Assembly: GCA_002412715.1 (NCBI GenBank)
Contig: DHVP01000037.1
Location: forward strand, 7,624 to 71,623
Length of the DNA: 64,000 nt
DNA from: Deltaproteobacteria bacterium UBA5205
GTDB lineage: Bacteria > Desulfobacterota > Syntrophorhabdia > Syntrophorhabdales > Syntrophorhabdaceae
Reading direction: 5' to 3'
Part shown: positions 62,492-64,000 of the stretch, piece after piece
Numbering within the stretch: the first letter of the stretch is position 1
Layout: every line of letters starts with the position of its first letter
Position numbers and translations under genes: made by a program
The notes under the pieces: generated by a model
The model's database searches: none
Seen by the model: the letters and a program-made list of their open reading frames with translations, nothing else
What the model was told of the DNA's origin: nothing

Positions 62492-64000
62492 ATGAACTCT
62501 TTCGATCTTCTGCCTCAAACAGTGTTTGAAGCGGATCGCGACGGTACCATAAGCTACATCAACAAAGCCGGGTGCCAGGCGCTGGGCTACCGGAGTGAAG
62601 AGCTTCATGGAATGAAAATTTTCGATCTCGTCAGTCGCGAGAGGCGCCAGGCTGCAATGGACCGTTTCCGCCGCAAGACCGAGGGAGTACTCACCGACCC
62701 CTCCCGTTACACCATCAGGCGAAAAGACGGCTCCGAGTTCCCTGTCATGGTCTATTCCTCCCCGGTTATCTTCCCCGACGGCAGTACCGGCCTCAGGGGG
62801 ATCATGGCGGACATCACGCCGGAGAAAGGGATGGAAACACATCTTCAGAGCGAGGAGCGATTCCGTACTTTCTTTGAAGCGACAGAGGACACGATGTTCA
62901 TCAAGGACAGGGATCTGAGATACGTCGCCGTCAATCCCGCCATGGCGGAACTTGTGGGAATACCGGCGGAAAAACTGATCGGTGCAACAGACAGAGAGCT
63001 TTTTGACGAGGAAACGGCCGGATGGATCCAGGACCATGACCGGCGGGTCCTGCGAGGTGAAACGGTCGAGACGGAGAACAGCATACCCGTCAGGGGACGC
63101 ACCGTGATCACCCACGTCATCAAGGTACCCATGCGGGACGACACGGGGCGGACCACCGGCGTTTGCGGTATCGCGCGGGACGTAACGGAGCGCAGGCATA
63201 CCGAGGAGATCCTGCTCGAAACCGAGGAACGGTACCGGACGGTCATCGAACATATGAAGGACGGTGTGGCCATTCTCTCCGGAGACCGGCACATCTATGT
63301 CAACCAGCGCTTCCTGGACATATTCGGTTACGAGAGGGACGAGGTAATAAACGGCCGGCCTTTTAAATGGCTCCATCCCGATGATCGCGACATGGTAATG
63401 GAAAGAAACCGCAGGAGACAGCAGGGCCGCAGCGAGCCGGCCCAGTATAAGTTCAGAGGGTTAAGGGCAGATGGAAAGGTCATCATTATCGAGGTGTCGG
63501 CAACGGGCATGGTCCTCCAGGGAGAGCCCGTGACACTCGCATTCCTTCGGGACATAACTGAAATGGAACTGACCTCTCAAGCCCTCGAGGCGGAACGAAG
63601 GAGGCTTTTCGATATCATAGACTTTCTTCCCGACGCGACCCTTGTCATCGACAACGACAAGAAGATCATTGCCTGGAACCGGGCCATGGAGACCATGACG
63701 GGAAAGAAAAAGCAGGACATGCTGGGCAAGGGTGATTTTGCATATGCACAGGCGTTTTATGGAGAAAAGCGACCCATGCTCATCGATGCCGTCCAGGGGG
63801 AGTATCCCGGGTTGGAAGACAAATACCAGTTCATGAGGCAGTCGGGGCACGAACTGTATGCCGAAGCCCGGGTAAGAATGGCGGGCGGCGCGGAACCACG
63901 GCACCTCTGGGGCGCGGCGGCACCCCTTTTCGACATGGATGGGAACAGGATCGGCGCCATAGAATCGATACGGGACGTCACGGAACGCAAGCGTCTTGAA
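62492..64000 (+). CDS. Multi-PAS sensor protein (partial, probably a histidine kinase)
   Basis: 503 N-terminal residues are visible and the gene runs off the right edge. Four PAS/PAC units follow each other (about 1-115, 120-235, 245-360, 365-503), each ending in a DIT or DVTE-type PAC signature (GIMADITPE, GIARDVTERR, FLRDITEME, SIRDVTERK). PAS 3 (YRTVIEHMKDGVAILSGDRHIYVNQRFLDIFGY) closely resembles PAS 2 of the kinase at 37136. No membrane segment so far. A kinase, GGDEF or sigma54-activator output may lie beyond the edge. ATG 62492 has GGGGG six bases upstream. Confidence 0.85.
   Translation, partial: MNSFDLLPQTVFEADRDGTISYINKAGCQALGYRSEELHGMKIFDLVSRERRQAAMDRFRRKTEGVLTDPSRYTIRRKDGSEFPVMVYSSPVIFPDGSTGLRGIMADITPEKGMETHLQSEERFRTFFEATEDTMFIKDRDLRYVAVNPAMAELVGIPAEKLIGATDRELFDEETAGWIQDHDRRVLRGETVETENSIPVRGRTVITHVIKVPMRDDTGRTTGVCGIARDVTERRHTEEILLETEERYRTVIEHMKDGVAILSGDRHIYVNQRFLDIFGYERDEVINGRPFKWLHPDDRDMVMERNRRRQQGRSEPAQYKFRGLRADGKVIIIEVSATGMVLQGEPVTLAFLRDITEMELTSQALEAERRRLFDIIDFLPDATLVIDNDKKIIAWNRAMETMTGKKKQDMLGKGDFAYAQAFYGEKRPMLIDAVQGEYPGLEDKYQFMRQSGHELYAEARVRMAGGAEPRHLWGAAAPLFDMDGNRIGAIESIRDVTERKRLE

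Overview
The window reads as a chromosomal segment of a Gram-negative, anaerobic, deltaproteobacteria-like organism (Desulfobacterota; the Syntrophorhabdia/Syntrophia type is my best guess). The reasons are many PAS-rich histidine kinases, an FAD/Fe-S GlcD-GlcF pair next to acyl-CoA ligases, a selenocysteine-containing SelD, a minimal two-gene SUF-like system, polyferredoxins, FmdB, DUF362, DUF763 and DUF3786 proteins, and outer-membrane proteins. This assignment rests on gene content only. There are no rRNA genes, no CRISPR array and no recognisable insertion sequence or prophage. Two tRNA genes are present.

Layout. 1-5.1 kb (minus): the classic translation operon thrS-infC-rpmI-rplT-pheS-pheT, running off the left edge inside pheT. 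5.2-11.8 kb: a large exported WD40/caspase-like protein divergent from a soluble PAS histidine kinase, then a small secretin-family protein. 11.9-14.7 kb: tRNA-Val(GAC) and clpB. 15.0-18.6 kb (plus): a sulfur-carrier/tRNA thiolase pair (TtuB/TtuA-like), a GAF-GAF-degenerate-GGDEF protein, and mreB. 18.6-23.3 kb: a UvrD-like helicase, adk, a TIM-barrel isomerase-like protein, and an AEC transporter. 23.5-29.9 kb (plus): a catabolic cluster of glcD-like oxidase, glcF-like Fe-S protein and two nearly identical acyl-CoA ligases, each ending in the same terminator.

30.0-36.8 kb: a DUF3553-like protein and selD with an in-frame UGA at the active site, convergent with a six-gene minus-strand operon (htpX-rsmB-PASTA-rpe-DUF3786-persulfide dioxygenase/rhodanese). 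37.1-45.0 kb: a five-PAS hybrid kinase convergent with a membrane polyferredoxin, followed on the minus strand by a Tat-exported DUF362 protein and the SUF-like pair smsC-smsB. 45.2-48.6 kb (minus): a PhoU-like protein, a CCA-adding-type nucleotidyltransferase, a DUF763 protein, and a tiny EF-Tu domain-2 protein. 48.7-55.6 kb (plus): mnmG, a QueG-like Fe-S protein, carA and carB. 55.7-61.8 kb: a 50-residue protein and FmdB (minus), a TPR/beta-barrel outer-membrane protein and a FecR-domain protein (plus), and a CHASE2-adenylate cyclase (minus). 62-64 kb: tRNA-Arg(CCG) and the start of another multi-PAS sensor protein.

The most noteworthy signals are: selenocysteine in SelD with a hairpin at the right place; the TtuB/TtuA-like pair with all catalytic cysteines; infC whose Shine-Dalgarno points to an AUA start; rsmB whose conserved N-terminus is encoded upstream of any normal start codon; ThrRS without its TGS domain; the WD40-caspase protein; SmsCB linked to DUF362 and a polyferredoxin; and two copies of a fold-back repeat built from degenerate GGGTNATG-type units. 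Gene borders were set by reading start codons and ribosome-binding sites by eye; no database search was possible.
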